Part shown: positions 21,983 through 33,165 of the stretch, in pieces
How positions within the stretch are numbered: position 1 is the stretch's first letter
How the letters are laid out: every line of letters starts with the position of its first letter
NCBI GenBank assembly: GCA_009733575.1
Contig: ML769463.1
Location: 79,356 to 143,355 of the forward strand
Source of the DNA: Gymnopus androsaceus JB14
Lineage: Eukaryota; Basidiomycota; Agaricomycetes; Agaricales; Omphalotaceae
DNA: 64,000 nucleotides
Direction of reading: 5' to 3'
Position numbers and translations under genes: made by a program
The notes under the pieces: model-generated
Seen by the model: only the letters and a program-made list of their open reading frames with translations
What the model was told of the DNA's origin: nothing
The model's database searches: none

Positions 21983-22327
21983 TTAGAGAGTCAATTTCTC
22001 CATAGCGTCTTCAAACTTTTCATCGCTTGAAGCATCGCTATCCGTGTCTTCATCATCATCTTCCTCCTCCTCGTCTTCGTCTTCAAAATCCAACTAGAGA
22101 TCGCAATAAGTACTACGAAAATGCAAGCCTTCGAATGTACTAACCGGATCATATATAACTCTAATGATTAGGCTGCAGCTCGGGCATGTAGCAATGTCTT
22201 CGCAGTCTCGTAGTTGTTGCCGCGATATCTCGAATCGATCTCCGCAGGGACATGGATAGTGGTAGACTCGACGAGAAGCGTCCCAGACCATATCTTCAAT
22301 CTCCACTTCATCGTAATAAGCTCCCAT
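21983..22327 (-). CDS. DPH3: Diphthamide biosynthesis protein 3 (CSL zinc finger)
   Basis: Exon 1 (22145-22327) encodes [16 protein letters not shown], the zinc site [11 protein letters not shown] and [14 protein letters not shown] (four Cys, CSL finger). Exon 2 (21983-22093) encodes a very acidic tail ending MEKLTL. Dph3 is the electron donor for the iron-sulfur enzyme Dph1-Dph2 that starts diphthamide synthesis on eEF2, and it also serves Elongator (Kti11). The length and Cys spacing are standard. A longer upstream frame exists, but this Met matches the conserved N-terminus. The gene is divergent from TDP1. Confidence 0.95.
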
Positions 22328-22485
22328 GTTTGTAGCTAGCGTAAAGTCCAGGAGGTGGATGTGGTGAACGGAATAAAATTTGCGAGTCGAAGATCCGAAA
22401 TGAGTCATGCTACACGTGGCACTGGCTTGCTGATACGCAGCACGCCAGCAGGCGCCACACCTTCCATCCTCCGTTCGATAGCCTC

Positions 22486-24911
22486 ATGCACAGTGGAGAC
22501 GACGAAATCTCGAGGTAATTCAAATCCATCTTGACCGCGAATTATTACTCTTCTCAACGACAACCAGAGCCATCGCTCTAAGTCTCAGATGGGAATCAAG
22601 AAGATGAAGCCTTGTTTCAAGAGCAGCTGAATCGAGCCATTGAAGCTTCGAAAGCCACCGTCCCACAACCGGCGCCAGCACCTTCAACTTCAACCAATAT
22701 CTTTCTATCTGAACGCGCACAGCTGGAGAAGGAGAGGAGAGAACGTCAGAAGAGATTGCGGAAGGCACAGGGCCTCCCGGATAGTGACGACGAACGGCAG
22801 AAAGAGGAGGATGAGGATGAGGAACCAAGCGCCAAGAGGCAACGTCTTTCATCATCATCATCGTATGCTGGCCAGGCTAATGCTCGGTCCAGTATCGACC
22901 TCTGCATCTGGTTCTCAATACATCTCAATCAGGCTCCAGCAAGGATCCATTTTTCTGGGACGGTGAATGGCGTCCAACTGCAACTCAGGGTGTCGAGCCT
23001 CGAAAGGATGGAAAACAGAGCATCAGACTCTCTGAAATTCCTGGGAAATGCGAGTGTCCTACTCTAGCATGACGATCTTCCAATCTGATTAATCGTATCC
23101 AGAAAACCGAGATCGCGTTCGCCATTCTGTCCACATTCGCTTTGGATCTTCCTTGGATATACAGCCTTTTCGACCCGTCTGTTCCTGTCATCATGGTTTC
23201 GCAACCAGACTCGAGCGGGAAAAGTAGTGTCAAGAATGCCCTGCCGAATTGGATAAAGACATCACCTTTCCTCAAGAATGGTTATGGTTGTATGCATATG
23301 AAGGTACACTATCACTATGAAATACCTGTCACTCTCTGATCCCTCTGCGTTGTACAGTTCATGCTGGTATGTATCTTGATATGTTGTCTGATGAGTTTAT
23401 GAAGGTTGATCTCTGTAGGAAGATTTTCTATAAGACAGGTCGATTACGAGTAGTCATTTCAACAGCAAATCTAGTAGCGTATGACTGGAAGGACATTGAA
23501 AACGTGAAGATTTTTCCTCTTGATTCCCTGCGTCGCATTTAACAACTCCGTTTATAGGCCGTCTGGTTCCAAGATATCCCACCGCTTTCGAAACACATTA
23601 CATTCGAGAAACGCAACACTGAATCTTTCCCATATGTGATGAAGCGCGTTTTGGACAATGTTCATGTTATTCCAGCGCTTTCTATAATGTTGAAACAAGG
23701 TGTAAGCCCTTTGGTTTGTCTCGTCATTACCTTGCTCACAACTCCATTTCCAGCATCCCAATCTTCCGATAAAAGCGACAGCAGACATATGTACGCAGTG
23801 GGATTGGTCTAAAGTGAAAGTACATCTCGTTCCTTCAGTCGCAGGAAAACACGAAGGGTGGCCAAACGTTATCCAAACCGGTCATACAAGACTTATGAAA
23901 ACAGTGCGTGGGATGGGTCTTGCCACAGGGAGGGGAGCGAATGAGAAGAAGCTTGAGCTGGAATATCAGGTTTGGACTCTCAATGGTTCCGTTCATTCAT
24001 CGCATTTCTGACACCACTGGTAAAGGGCTCTAGTATCGGTCAATACACAACGCAGTGGATGAATGAGTTTTACCATTCCGCCAAAGGCGAATCGGCCCAG
24101 GACTGGTTAGACAAACCGAAGAGCCGCAGGGAAAAACTCCCATATCCAGAAATGAAGGTCCTGTTTCCTACATTAGCGACAGTACGTAGCAGTCAACATG
24201 AGGAGCGGGTATGTTACTTTGGTCTGCTTGTTACATCGATTTGCCAAAATAAATTCTCTTCATTAGGGTGGGGGAACCATTTTTCTCAGACGAGCTCAAT
24301 GGGAAGCCAGAAACTTTCCCCGCCAGCTGTTCTATGATTCGAGGAGCAAAGCAGGCAACACCCTTATGCATACCAAGGTTATTCCCTACCTCCGTATCTT
24401 TCAGCCTAGTGTCTAATCTAATAACTCCAGATGATAATCACAACCGTCTCCTCCCAGAAGCCCTCCTCAAGCAAAAGGGAAGTTATCAACGTCGACACCG
24501 ATTCCGATTCCGATACAGAAGACGACGATGACATCGAGGTTATCGACAACTACGTTGGATGGGCGTATCTGGGCTCACACAACTTCACGCCTTCTGCATG
24601 GGGAACGCTTTCGGGATCAGCGTTCAATCCTGTTATGAACGTAAGTGGATATCTACGCAGCTGAAAGCCATCTCTCTGAAGCACAACGATATATGTATGC
24701 AGATACGCAACTATCGAACTCGGAATAGTGTTCCCTTTGAAGGATATTGCGCAAGTGGAACGAACAGCGCTCTATGAAAGGCCACCCCGAAAGTATAGCT
24801 CCAAGGATTCTCCGTGGGTCAGTGTATAGCGCCGATGTTTTCATGTTTTTGTTCTGACCTCTTTTACAATAGATACAAGAAGAATCAGAGTATTTCAAAA
24901 CACCGGCTTAG
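22486..24911 (+). CDS. TDP1: Tyrosyl-DNA phosphodiesterase 1
   Basis: The N-terminus is disordered, with Ser and acidic runs. The catalytic part begins SKDPFFWDGEWRPTATQG, then LPWIYSLFDPSVPVIMVSQP. The first HKD-type site reads YGCMHMKFML joined to IFYKTGRLRVVISTANLV; the second reads NTLMHTKMI with YVGWAYLGSHNFTPSAWG downstream. The last exon is IQEESEYFKTPA. The enzyme removes topoisomerase I peptides and other adducts from DNA 3' ends in the nucleus. It has about eleven exons. One 1-bp insertion near 24714 shifts the frame inside NYELGIVFPLKD. The first exon is uncertain: an ATG at 22486 splices poorly and a TAA precedes the clear coding frame near 22590, so the start may shift. Confidence 0.88.
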
Positions 24912-25105
24912 GAATAGGAATGTTGTTTTGCGTACTATAGCTTTTATTAATCACGCATACACGTTCCAGCGCAAAGTATTGCGATTAAATTCACTAGATT
25001 AACTAGTTGGCTGAATTACCTGATCAGTCAGAAGACTCTTCAGTACGTCTCATTCCCATCACTACGTTTTTTTTGGAAAGAAACAGACTCAGAGGCGTCC
25101 CTCTG
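24612..25105. repeat. Segmental duplication, copy A (TDP1 3' end and convergent flank)
   Basis: This segment holds the true last exons of TDP1 and then, at about 25000-25105, a decayed copy of the 3' end of the F-box/LRR-like gene that properly ends at 26155. It aligns with 25783-26285. Shared blocks include cgggatcagcg, tatctacgcagct, atacaagaagaatc, agtatttcaaa and aggcgtccctctggg/a. Confidence 0.8.
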
Positions 25106-25782
25106 GGCCCAGCAGGCCTCCAGCAAGGAGGGTTTCATCACTACCTCCACGCCATATCCTCATCGACCCTGCGTTATTCCGGTGACGGAGTATAGCAAAC
25201 AGCGACTCCCTATCATACTATCAGCTTTATCACTGTTCATTGCACTACGTGCGACTCAGAGTCTATGACACCATTTTATGCTTCAACCGTGGACTTGGAT
25301 GATGATTTCTTCTTCTTTCTTCTTTTGACTCGCTTCATAAATAAATAATAAATATTCCTGGAGCACTAGACACCAATTGAAATAACATACGCAAAACAAC
25401 AGCATGAAATCACTCCTCCCCGCTGCCCCAGCCCAGCCTTCCCTTCTCCCCGCTCGTGCGTCTCATCTATCTCAAACAACACACTCTTTGCATCCTTAAT
25501 TTCAAGCTCATCAGTAACATTATCTCTCCTACGCTTTTGCACTCCCACTCCCACTCCCCTCCCTACTCGTCCTCGTCCTCCTCCCATCCTGTGCTCCCAA
25601 ACCCATCCCTCCTGCCCCCGCTTTGAAACCGAAAGCCGTCGCGGAACCCTATCCTGCCTAATATATGAGGAGCTCGAAGCATCCTCAAGATTCAAAGCCC
25701 CTTAGAGCAACGACAGACTCGAGAACCATACCAAGCTCGTCAGTGCCTGCTTGGCTTTCTGGCGGGTGAGTCGTCACAGGAG

Positions 25783-26285
25783 CGGGATCAGCGTGTTATG
25801 AACGTAAACAATATCTACGCAGCTAAAATGTATTCAATCATATCGTTGTAAACAGGTACACAACTGTGGATTCGAAATAATGCTCCTTTTGAAGGACATT
25901 GCGCAAGTCAAAGATAATAGATATGGCTCCAAGGGTTCTCCATGGGTTAGTACAACGTCAAGGTTTCGTGTTCCGTTCTGATCGTTTGGAAGCAGATACA
26001 AGAAGAATCGGAGTATTTCAGAGTGTCTTAGTAACTTGACGGAGAATAGGAGTGGTATCGTAGCTTTTATCAATCCGATACGCCTACTTGGCACGTCGCT
26101 GAACGTCGATCGAGTGTATTATAGCGACGACTACTACTTGATATTCAAACCAGATTAACTGGTTGGTGGAATTACCTGAGCAAGGTTCCAGTCAAAAAAC
26201 TCCTCGCTACGTCTCATTATTAAACCAGTCCCCACTTCTGCTTTGTTTGGAAGGAACCAGACCCAGAGAGGCGTCCCTCTGGATG
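25783..26285. repeat. Segmental duplication, copy B (TDP1 relic and F-box/LRR 3' end)
   Basis: This is the partner of 24612-25105. Here the TDP1-derived part (25783-26050) is decayed: the exon reading LLLKDIAQVK retains only part of the frame and the terminal exon reads through. The F-box/LRR-like 3' end is intact. So the convergent intergenic junction was duplicated in tandem, and each gene kept its functional end in a different copy. About 680 bp of unrelated sequence (25106-25782) separates them. Confidence 0.78.
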
Positions 26286-27919
26286 CTCGTTGCCCATAGC
26301 CCTTTCCTGTATGACGTCGCTTCTCAAACGCTAATCTCTGAATAGACTTGAGCCGTTCCCCGAATACGGTTGCCCAATGTTGCATCGCTTCGTCTACAGA
26401 TCCAATTTCACGAGCCCGAGAAAGATCCTCCTGGTAAGAATCTTCCTGAAGCTCCACTGCCAGTTTGAGGGTGTGGAGGTATTGGAACTTTTCGATAACC
26501 GCTACGATCCCATCCTGCAGTGTAAATGGATTCTTAGCATTCGTGTCAGAGAGTTCAAGCAGGAAAGGTAATACCATATCAGATTCAGGCTCCTCCGTCC
26601 GATTAAAACACCGAATGCCTTGTAATTCCAGTGCTCGAAGTCTAGGAAAAATGCGATATATACTCTTCAAAAGCTCTGGATTGCCACTCCACCCCATTTT
26701 GAGGCATAGCTGCTCCAAGTCTGGGCGAGATGAAGCGAGTGCATCCGATATATGTATTGAATCGAGGAATTCAATAACTTGGTTGGGTTTGTGATACGCT
26801 AAAGTGTCTCCACTAGACAACATATTTTCCCATCCTGGGATAAAATCAAGTACCAGGCATCTCACAGAAACCGGTAGTCTCTTGAAAAATTGGTCGGATA
26901 AGGATGGGTTAGAAATAGTAATGGATTCGATCTGAGAGGAAAAATGATTGATTTTGTCTGAAGGAGGTGAGGCCTCTGCAGGCAATAGCTGGTATCTATG
27001 AGGCGAAGCACCCATGATACGCAACTTGCAATGGACCTACACACATATCGAATTGTCAGTGTATATTTCAGTCTGCTTAGAGGGGAATACAGTGAACCTG
27101 GAGTACATCAAGCCTCTGCATTGAATGTACAATTGTCCAAAGTGGATATTGTTGAGAATCCCACTCCATTGGCGGATACCCGTTTAGTACGAACTTGCGC
27201 AACGCTGAGAGTGATATTGCCTGGGAACAAAGGTCAGATAGCGGACAATATTCTCCTGGGATTTCAAGGTATTCCAAAGTCTCGCTGCACCCTTGGACGA
27301 TGTTGGAAACGCATTGTATAGATCGAGCGCGTTTGGATGTAGGAGCAGAGTACAATGATACTTGTCCGACTTGTTCAATCACCAGTCGGCGAATCCCATG
27401 AAAGGAACGAAACAAGTTGGACGCGTCATGAATGAGAAACGGAGTTGAAATATGCAAAGAATGAAGAGATGGCAAAGACGCCAGCTTTTCTACAAACGCA
27501 AGATTGGGTGCAAATCGTTGTATCCCGTAGACGAACGTAACGATGTTCACCAACTCCGGAAGAGCCTTGGCAAGCGATTCCATAGCTGTTATATGTCGAG
27601 TCCACCACAGCGCTTCAGTGGGGTACACGAAATCCAGTTTTCTACCAGAATTATACATTGAAAATTGTACAAGTTATATCAGAAGCACATACTTGATATA
27701 GGGCCACAATGAGGGGGGAAAGAATTCCAAATCTCGATCTCTCAGTGCCAGTGGCCATTTTACACTGGTAAACATAGCTGGTAGGGTGTGCTGCCGAGTT
27801 TGCCTGGATACCAGAGATAATGATTTCACGCCTATCATGCCCTCATCCAAAAGATGATATACGACCCTTTCGGAAATATCGAATCCGAGATCGACCAAGT
27901 TTAAAGGAGCGGAAGCCAT
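26155..27919 (-). CDS. F-box/LRR-like protein
   Basis: Three exons join cleanly. Exon 1 (about 27690-27919) has an F-box-like helix set, LVDLGFDISERVVYHLLDEG..SLSLVSRQTRQHTLPAMFTSV. Exon 2 begins KLDFVYPTEALWWTRH and contains ELVNIVTFVYGIQRF. Exon 3 (26155-27024 plus a few codons) holds LRR-like strands (RLRALELQGIRCF, YLHTLKLAVELQ). The family is the Agaricomycete type in which the F-box is weak and the C-terminus is leucine-rich; a role as an SCF substrate receptor is inference. It is divergent from PLC, with a 286-bp shared upstream region, and its 3' end lies in the duplicated block. Confidence 0.75.
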
Positions 27920-28205
27920 AGACCAGTCCTCTGTACTAGCTGTCAGGTGGCAAGGATGAATATCGACTGTAGTATAGAGGAAAGAGGGTTCGGAGTCGTG
28001 CGAGCGAGACTAGGTTTGGCCGACTTGGTCCCATGCGCGGATGGCTGGACGAAGCAAAAATATCCACGAAGCGGAGAAAGATAAGGAGAAGCGAAGTCAA
28101 TAAGCGCTCAATAAGCCAGACGAGCGTCTATCTTCAGCGCTTCAGCGGCGCCACGCGAAGCGCGACACTTAAGCGGCTGCTCAACTCAGCCTTCTTCTAA
28201 ATCTA
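27920..28205. promoter_or_regulatory. Divergent promoter region, F-box/LRR gene and PLC
   Basis: The 286-bp gap between the two ATGs must hold both promoters. It is rich in gcg/cgc steps compared with its surroundings. I saw no clear TATA box, so initiation may be dispersed. Confidence 0.4.
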
Positions 28206-31195
28206 ATGTCCACGGCAAACGAAAATAGCGATAATTTGACCTCAGTTCCACCAGACTCTCAAGAGTGGCGACAATTTGTGAAAGTATCGGAATGGAAGAT
28301 TAAACAGGCCCTGTTTCGTATAGATGCAGATGAAGGCCAGATACTGTACGAGTCCAACAAGATAAAGAAAATCAAGATCAGTGCGTTTGGAACTGATCAT
28401 CGTATGCATTCACTGAGCCTTATTCAAGTTCCAATCGAATGTATCAAGGAGCTCCGCTTTCAATCCGACAGCAGTTACTACCGCACTCTCTTCAAACTTT
28501 CTCCCGATACCCAATCGCGATGGATTACGATCATTTATATCGTCGAAGGAGCATACAAGATAATGCACATTATCGCTCCATCGTCGGATGTATTTCAGCA
28601 GTGGAAAGAATCTTTGAATAAGCTCTACGCTGTCCGTCAAGGCCTCATGGCAGGAGCATACGATGGTATTATTCGCGATACTGTCTGGGAGAAACAGTAC
28701 TGGAAAAGCGCTGATTGTGATGGAGACGAAAAGTTGAAATTTGATGACGTGCAGGGCTTATGTCGAAGGCTGAGCTTGCATTTCTCAGAGCAAGAGTTGA
28801 GGAAATTGTTCAAGGTGCGAGTGTCGTGTATATCCAAGCAATTATCTTATGTACCTCTTTACAGGCCGCCGATGTTGACGGTGATGGATATCTAGACTTC
28901 GCTGGCTACCAGAAATTTGTGAAACTACTCAAGAGACGACCGGAGGTTGAGAATTTGTACCAGAAAGTTAGCGATAATGAGAAGATGGATTTCGTTGCTT
29001 TCAAAAAGTTCATGCAGGGATCTCAGGAGGTGAGTCTACCGATACAAGCGGTGCATCGATCTAATCCTTCCTCCCAGTCCAAATTAGATGACAATAGTCT
29101 GAGAGCAGTGTTCACCAAGTACGCAGGAATGGAGCAATTCAATGACACCGGGTCTCCAGCACAATCAATGCAGACTGAAGCACATCCTCTTGAACCTACA
29201 ACAATGAATCTGGAAGCGTTTTCTGCTTTTCTTAGATCATCCGACAACGCTGCTCTGCCAGATCAGAATAAACCGGTGTATCACGATATGACACGCCCTA
29301 TATCAGAGTATTTCATCTCTTCCTCGCACAACACGTACCTTATAGGTATGATTAGCTGTATTTTTCTTGCGCAAAATGTTAATTCTTTCTCGAAGGTAAC
29401 CAGCTAGTGGGTGTATCGACCATCGAAGGTTATATCCGTGCACTTCTACATAGTTGTCGTACTGTGAGTAAATAATATCCCTTCATCCCTTTGCGTTGCT
29501 GGGCTTAACCGAATTCTAGGTTGAATGTGAATATCTCTCCATTTCTTTGCGTTCGCTGAGCTTAACCGGCTTGCAGTGGATGTCTATGATGGACCTGAGG
29601 AACCCATGGTTTACCACGGGAATACACTCACCTCCAAGGTGTCTGTGAGGGAGATTTGCCATGCGATAGCCAAGTACGCGTTCCGGGCATCGCCGTATCC
29701 TGTCATCTTAACGTTAGAGATGCATTGCGGTGTTCAGCAGCAAAATCTCTTGGTCGACATTATGAAGAACGCCTTCGGGGACGCGCTGATTTCGGCTCCT
29801 GTAGAGGGCAGAAAAAAAATTACCTCCCTGCCTAGTCCAGAGGATCTTCGAGGCAAAATTCTGGTGAAGGTATCTCATTTCAGCGCGTTCGTGATATTTT
29901 GAATATACTTAAGCTGTCGCAGGCCAAGAACCTCAATATATCTGGAGGGAAGACACTGGTCTTCAGCCAAAGAAGCCTGCAAAATCCGCGACGGCGGATG
30001 ATTCATCTTCATCCTCAGCTGCCTCTTCTGCATCTCACTCGGGCCTGATGGGCGAGATCAAGGATATCAAGGCTAAGCTCGCTCGAAAAGTATATTCCAA
30101 GACCAAAAGCAACCACAAACAGATGTCATTCTCTCTGGCTTCGCTGCTTGTATACACTGTCGGTGTTAAATGTCGCGGAATCAGTCCCACCGAGCATTAT
30201 GAGCCCGAGCATGTCTTTTCAATTTCAGAGAACTCGGCGAATAAATATATGAAATCTAGCATGACCGACCTAGTCAAGCATACTCAGTCGCATATTATTC
30301 GCGTTTACCCAAAGGGTGCAAGGGTGGATTCCTCAAACTATGAGCCACACCTGTACTGGGCTGCAGGTGGTCAGGTCGTTGCTTTAAATTGGCAGACATT
30401 CGGTGTGCTCATCATCCTTGCAGTATAATTAACATACGCTAATCGATAATATCTAGACTTGGGATACATGATCAATTATGCAATGTTTCAACGGAATGGA
30501 AGGTCTGGATATGTACTAAAGCCTCTTGCGCTAAGGCCAGGAAACGAGAGCCTTCTCCAAAAACCTACAAAGCATTACTTGGATCTTACGGTACTATTCC
30601 ATCTTCTGGTATCCATGGTCTACTGAGCTAAGATCACCTCAGATAATCTCAGCGCAACAACTACCGCGACTCAAGGACAAATCGGGCAAGGAGATCCAGT
30701 CCATTCGTAGATCCCTTGGTGGAAGTATCACTCCATATCCCCTTGTGGTCGCACTCGCCGTTCGTCGCAAATGAAGCCGAGAATGCAGAGGGCGCAACGT
30801 ACTCACCAGCGACCAATGTCTCAAACTCTCAGCCCACCACCGCGAGGACGGTAATGTTCTCTACCGGCTCCGTGAAGAACAACGGTTTCAATCCCGTATG
30901 GCAGGAAGAGCTATGTATACCATTCGACTGTGTGGGCGGAATGATAGATATTATTTTTGTCAAGTTTGCAATCAAGCAGGAGAAGAAGAAGCTCAAAGAT
31001 GAGGTCGATGAAGAACCTATAGCAGTTTATTGCTGTTCATTAGGGGCTTTAGAGCATGGTTGGTCACTTTTCCCTTTAGCAAGCTCTTGGCTCATATTTA
31101 TATCAGGTTTCCGCTATCTGCCATTACATGATTCTCAAATGTCTACGTATATGTTTTCAACTCTGTTCGTCGAGGTAAAGGTACGAGATATCTAG
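28206..31195 (+). CDS. PLC1: Phosphoinositide-specific phospholipase C (delta type)
   Basis: Domains in order: PH-like (WKIKQALFRIDADEGQILYE), EF-hands (WKSADCDGDEKLKFDDVQ, AADVDGDGYLDFAGYQ), X domain with ISEYFISSSHNTYLIG (first catalytic His), ELDVYDGPEEPMVYHGNTLTSK and PVILTLEMHC (second His), a Ser-rich linker, Y domain (GVKCRGISPTEHYEPEHVFS, RVYPKGARVDSSNYEPHLYW, FDLGYMINYAMFQRNGRSGY) and C2 (IISAQQLPRLKDKSG, VEVSLHIPLW, NNGFNPVWQEE). It ends FSTLFVEVKVRDI. It cleaves PIP2 to IP3 and diacylglycerol at the plasma membrane. A 7-nt exon at 29520-29526 is flanked by two near-identical introns. One-base shifts near 29945-29952 and 30701-30710 break the frame in conserved blocks. Confidence 0.93.
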
Positions 31196-31771
31196 AGTTG
31201 ACAGGTATTCCATACCGCACATGCTTCTCATCATTCATGACTTCCTTTGTTCCATTTTCGGCGTGTATTTGACATTGGGACTATGTACTACATAGAAATC
31301 ATTTCAAGCGGTGTTTACCGCTCTCAAAGGAGTCTCCGATGACGCCGACGACGACAACGATCAAAATGCATTTAGGTCCACCGTCCAACCCGAGTGCAAG
31401 AAGATTTACCGACTTGAAGCAAGTAACTTATTACTTCAGAATAAAAGATTGCTAGCACTATTGCGTCTCCTCGTTTCCTCTTGGCCTGAGGCAAACTTGA
31501 CGATAGGATGGATATTCAGCATCGTCAGCGACTCGGTAGGTAAGAACATTATTTCAGCATGCCGGTAAGCACAGCATCTTCCTTCTGAGTCGGTTGAATG
31601 GGCGCATCTGATGACTGATGACACAGACTTTCAAATTTTATATTTAATGTTATGAGCATGAACGACCCTTCCCCTTCCGTTTTCGTTTTTCCCCCACCTT
31701 TTTCGTATTTCTGTTCAGCCTTGAGCACCCGGTTGGACACCGTTGTGCTCCCAGCTTAACTCAGAGACGCG
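31196..31771. other. Intergenic: PLC to TM protein
   Basis: An open frame at 31311-31568 (FTALKGVSDDADDDNDQNAF) could be an alternative last exon of PLC through a donor at FVE and an acceptor near 31292, but the standard PLC ending RDI is met at 31195. A promoter for the TM gene should lie in the last few hundred bases. Nothing else was found. Confidence 0.4.
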
Positions 31772-32992
31772 ATGTCGACTTTCTTCAAGTTGCTTGCTGT
31801 TCTTTCTTTTGCTTCCTATTTTGAATGTTCCTTCGCCATACTGAAGAACGTTACATACGACAATACTGACTCGAGTGTCATTTACTTACCTTCGGGTGGG
31901 GTGGGGTGGGAACTAGATCTTGCGGAGAGTCTCGATTTTGGTGGAACCCATGCTTTGGCTGACGACACAGCCGGTGCTTCAGCAGTCTTTCACTTCACAG
32001 GTAACACTTGACACATCCTATCTGGTATAATGCGCTTACATTTTATCCGACGCCACCAGGTGTTGCGGTCTACTATTTCTCGCCGCTTTGGCCGTACAAC
32101 GTATCTACTGTTCTCTCCCTCGATGGTGGTTCGAACGTCACAGTTTCGTTGATGGATAAAACCGCTACACCTTCTAACGGTGGCCCACCTACTGTGTCTT
32201 CAGCAGCGCAATATGCATTCACTGGGCTGTCTAATGGCTCACATACGTTGTCTATGTTCTCAATAACAATTCCGAATATTAACGAAAGCAATTCCGACCC
32301 TTCACAGCAAGAGTGGATTGTCGTCGATGGTTTTAAGTAAGTTTTGTTTTAATTAAGGAATAGTCAAGACTCATTGAACAGCGCCCCTTAGTGTCACAAT
32401 CGAAGATGATTCTGCACAGCCATCTACCGCTTCGTCTTCTAAATCAAATATTGGAGCCATAGTTGGAGGCGCAGCTGGAGGGGTCCTCGTTCTCGCTGCT
32501 ATTCTTGCATTCTTCTTTATCTACCATCGTCGCACAAGACGTCAGAGACAGGGCGTGCAGCCTTGGGGAGAAAAGGGAATTTTTGCGGAGAACTCTCCTG
32601 CCCCTATCGTACCACTTGTTGCCACACCCTACAGTGATTCCAGCCCCCATCCTTCTCATCCCGTTGCACCACTCGGTGGCAACCCCTATGGTCTTCATCC
32701 TCCCCCACCAATGCAACAAGGCTTCAGTCATCAGTCGGTGTATTCTCAGTCCGAAAGTGGGTATGGCAGAATGTCTGGTGTGACATGGGCAGGAAGCTCT
32801 GACGCTGGAGCCTCTTCATCCCAAGGCGGTAGTAACAGCGCCCCGGCTAAAGAGCAGCCTGCTTATTTCAATGAAAAGCGCCTGCAGCAGTTGACCGTCG
32901 CCAATGAAGAGCCGCTTCCTCCTCCAGCATACACTGTGGAAAATTCGAGCTCTGGAGACCAAGCAGAAACGGAGATCACCAATTCTGAATAA
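31772..32992 (+). CDS. Single-pass surface protein with beta-sandwich ectodomain
   Basis: A signal peptide (MSTFFKLLAVLSFASYFECSF) precedes an ectodomain with VTYDNTDSSVIYLPSGGVGW and WIVVDGFNVTIEDD, a Ser linker, one TM helix (GAIVGGAAGGVLVLAAILAFFF) with an RRTRRQRQ stop-transfer, and a Pro/Ser/Gln-rich tail of about 160 residues with an AYFNEKRLQQL stretch and PPPAYTV. Two introns interrupt it; the second acceptor is ccccttag (about 32391), giving FNVTIEDD. The frame is intact throughout. It shares architecture with the broken gene at 119-2694. It could act in cell-wall sensing; no function is known. Confidence 0.8.
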
Positions 32993-33165
32993 AATATCGA
33001 GTTGAATTTTTTTTTTGGAGGGAAATCGTAACTTATTTTATCAAGTCGTTAACTCGTTGATGACAGAAATAATGATTCAATTGCCACCTAGGGCCTACAT
33101 AATATATTTAAAATCCAAAGAGAAAATCAAAACTGGCCTTGTAAGTACTGCTGACCAATGGACGT
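32993..33165. other. Convergent 3' flank
   Basis: A short A/T-rich stretch with a poly(T) run at about 33008-33016 separates two genes ending toward each other. It contains only 3' UTR-like sequence. Confidence 0.5.

Noticed and set aside
25366..25695. Minus-strand ORF rich in Gly, Arg and Val
   Set aside because: It is driven by a pyrimidine-rich tract on the plus strand, lies between the duplicated blocks and has no partner exons or recognisable motif.
31311..31568. Possible extra last exon of PLC
   Set aside because: The standard PLC C-terminus is completed at 31195; the extra frame is not needed and matches no PLC domain.
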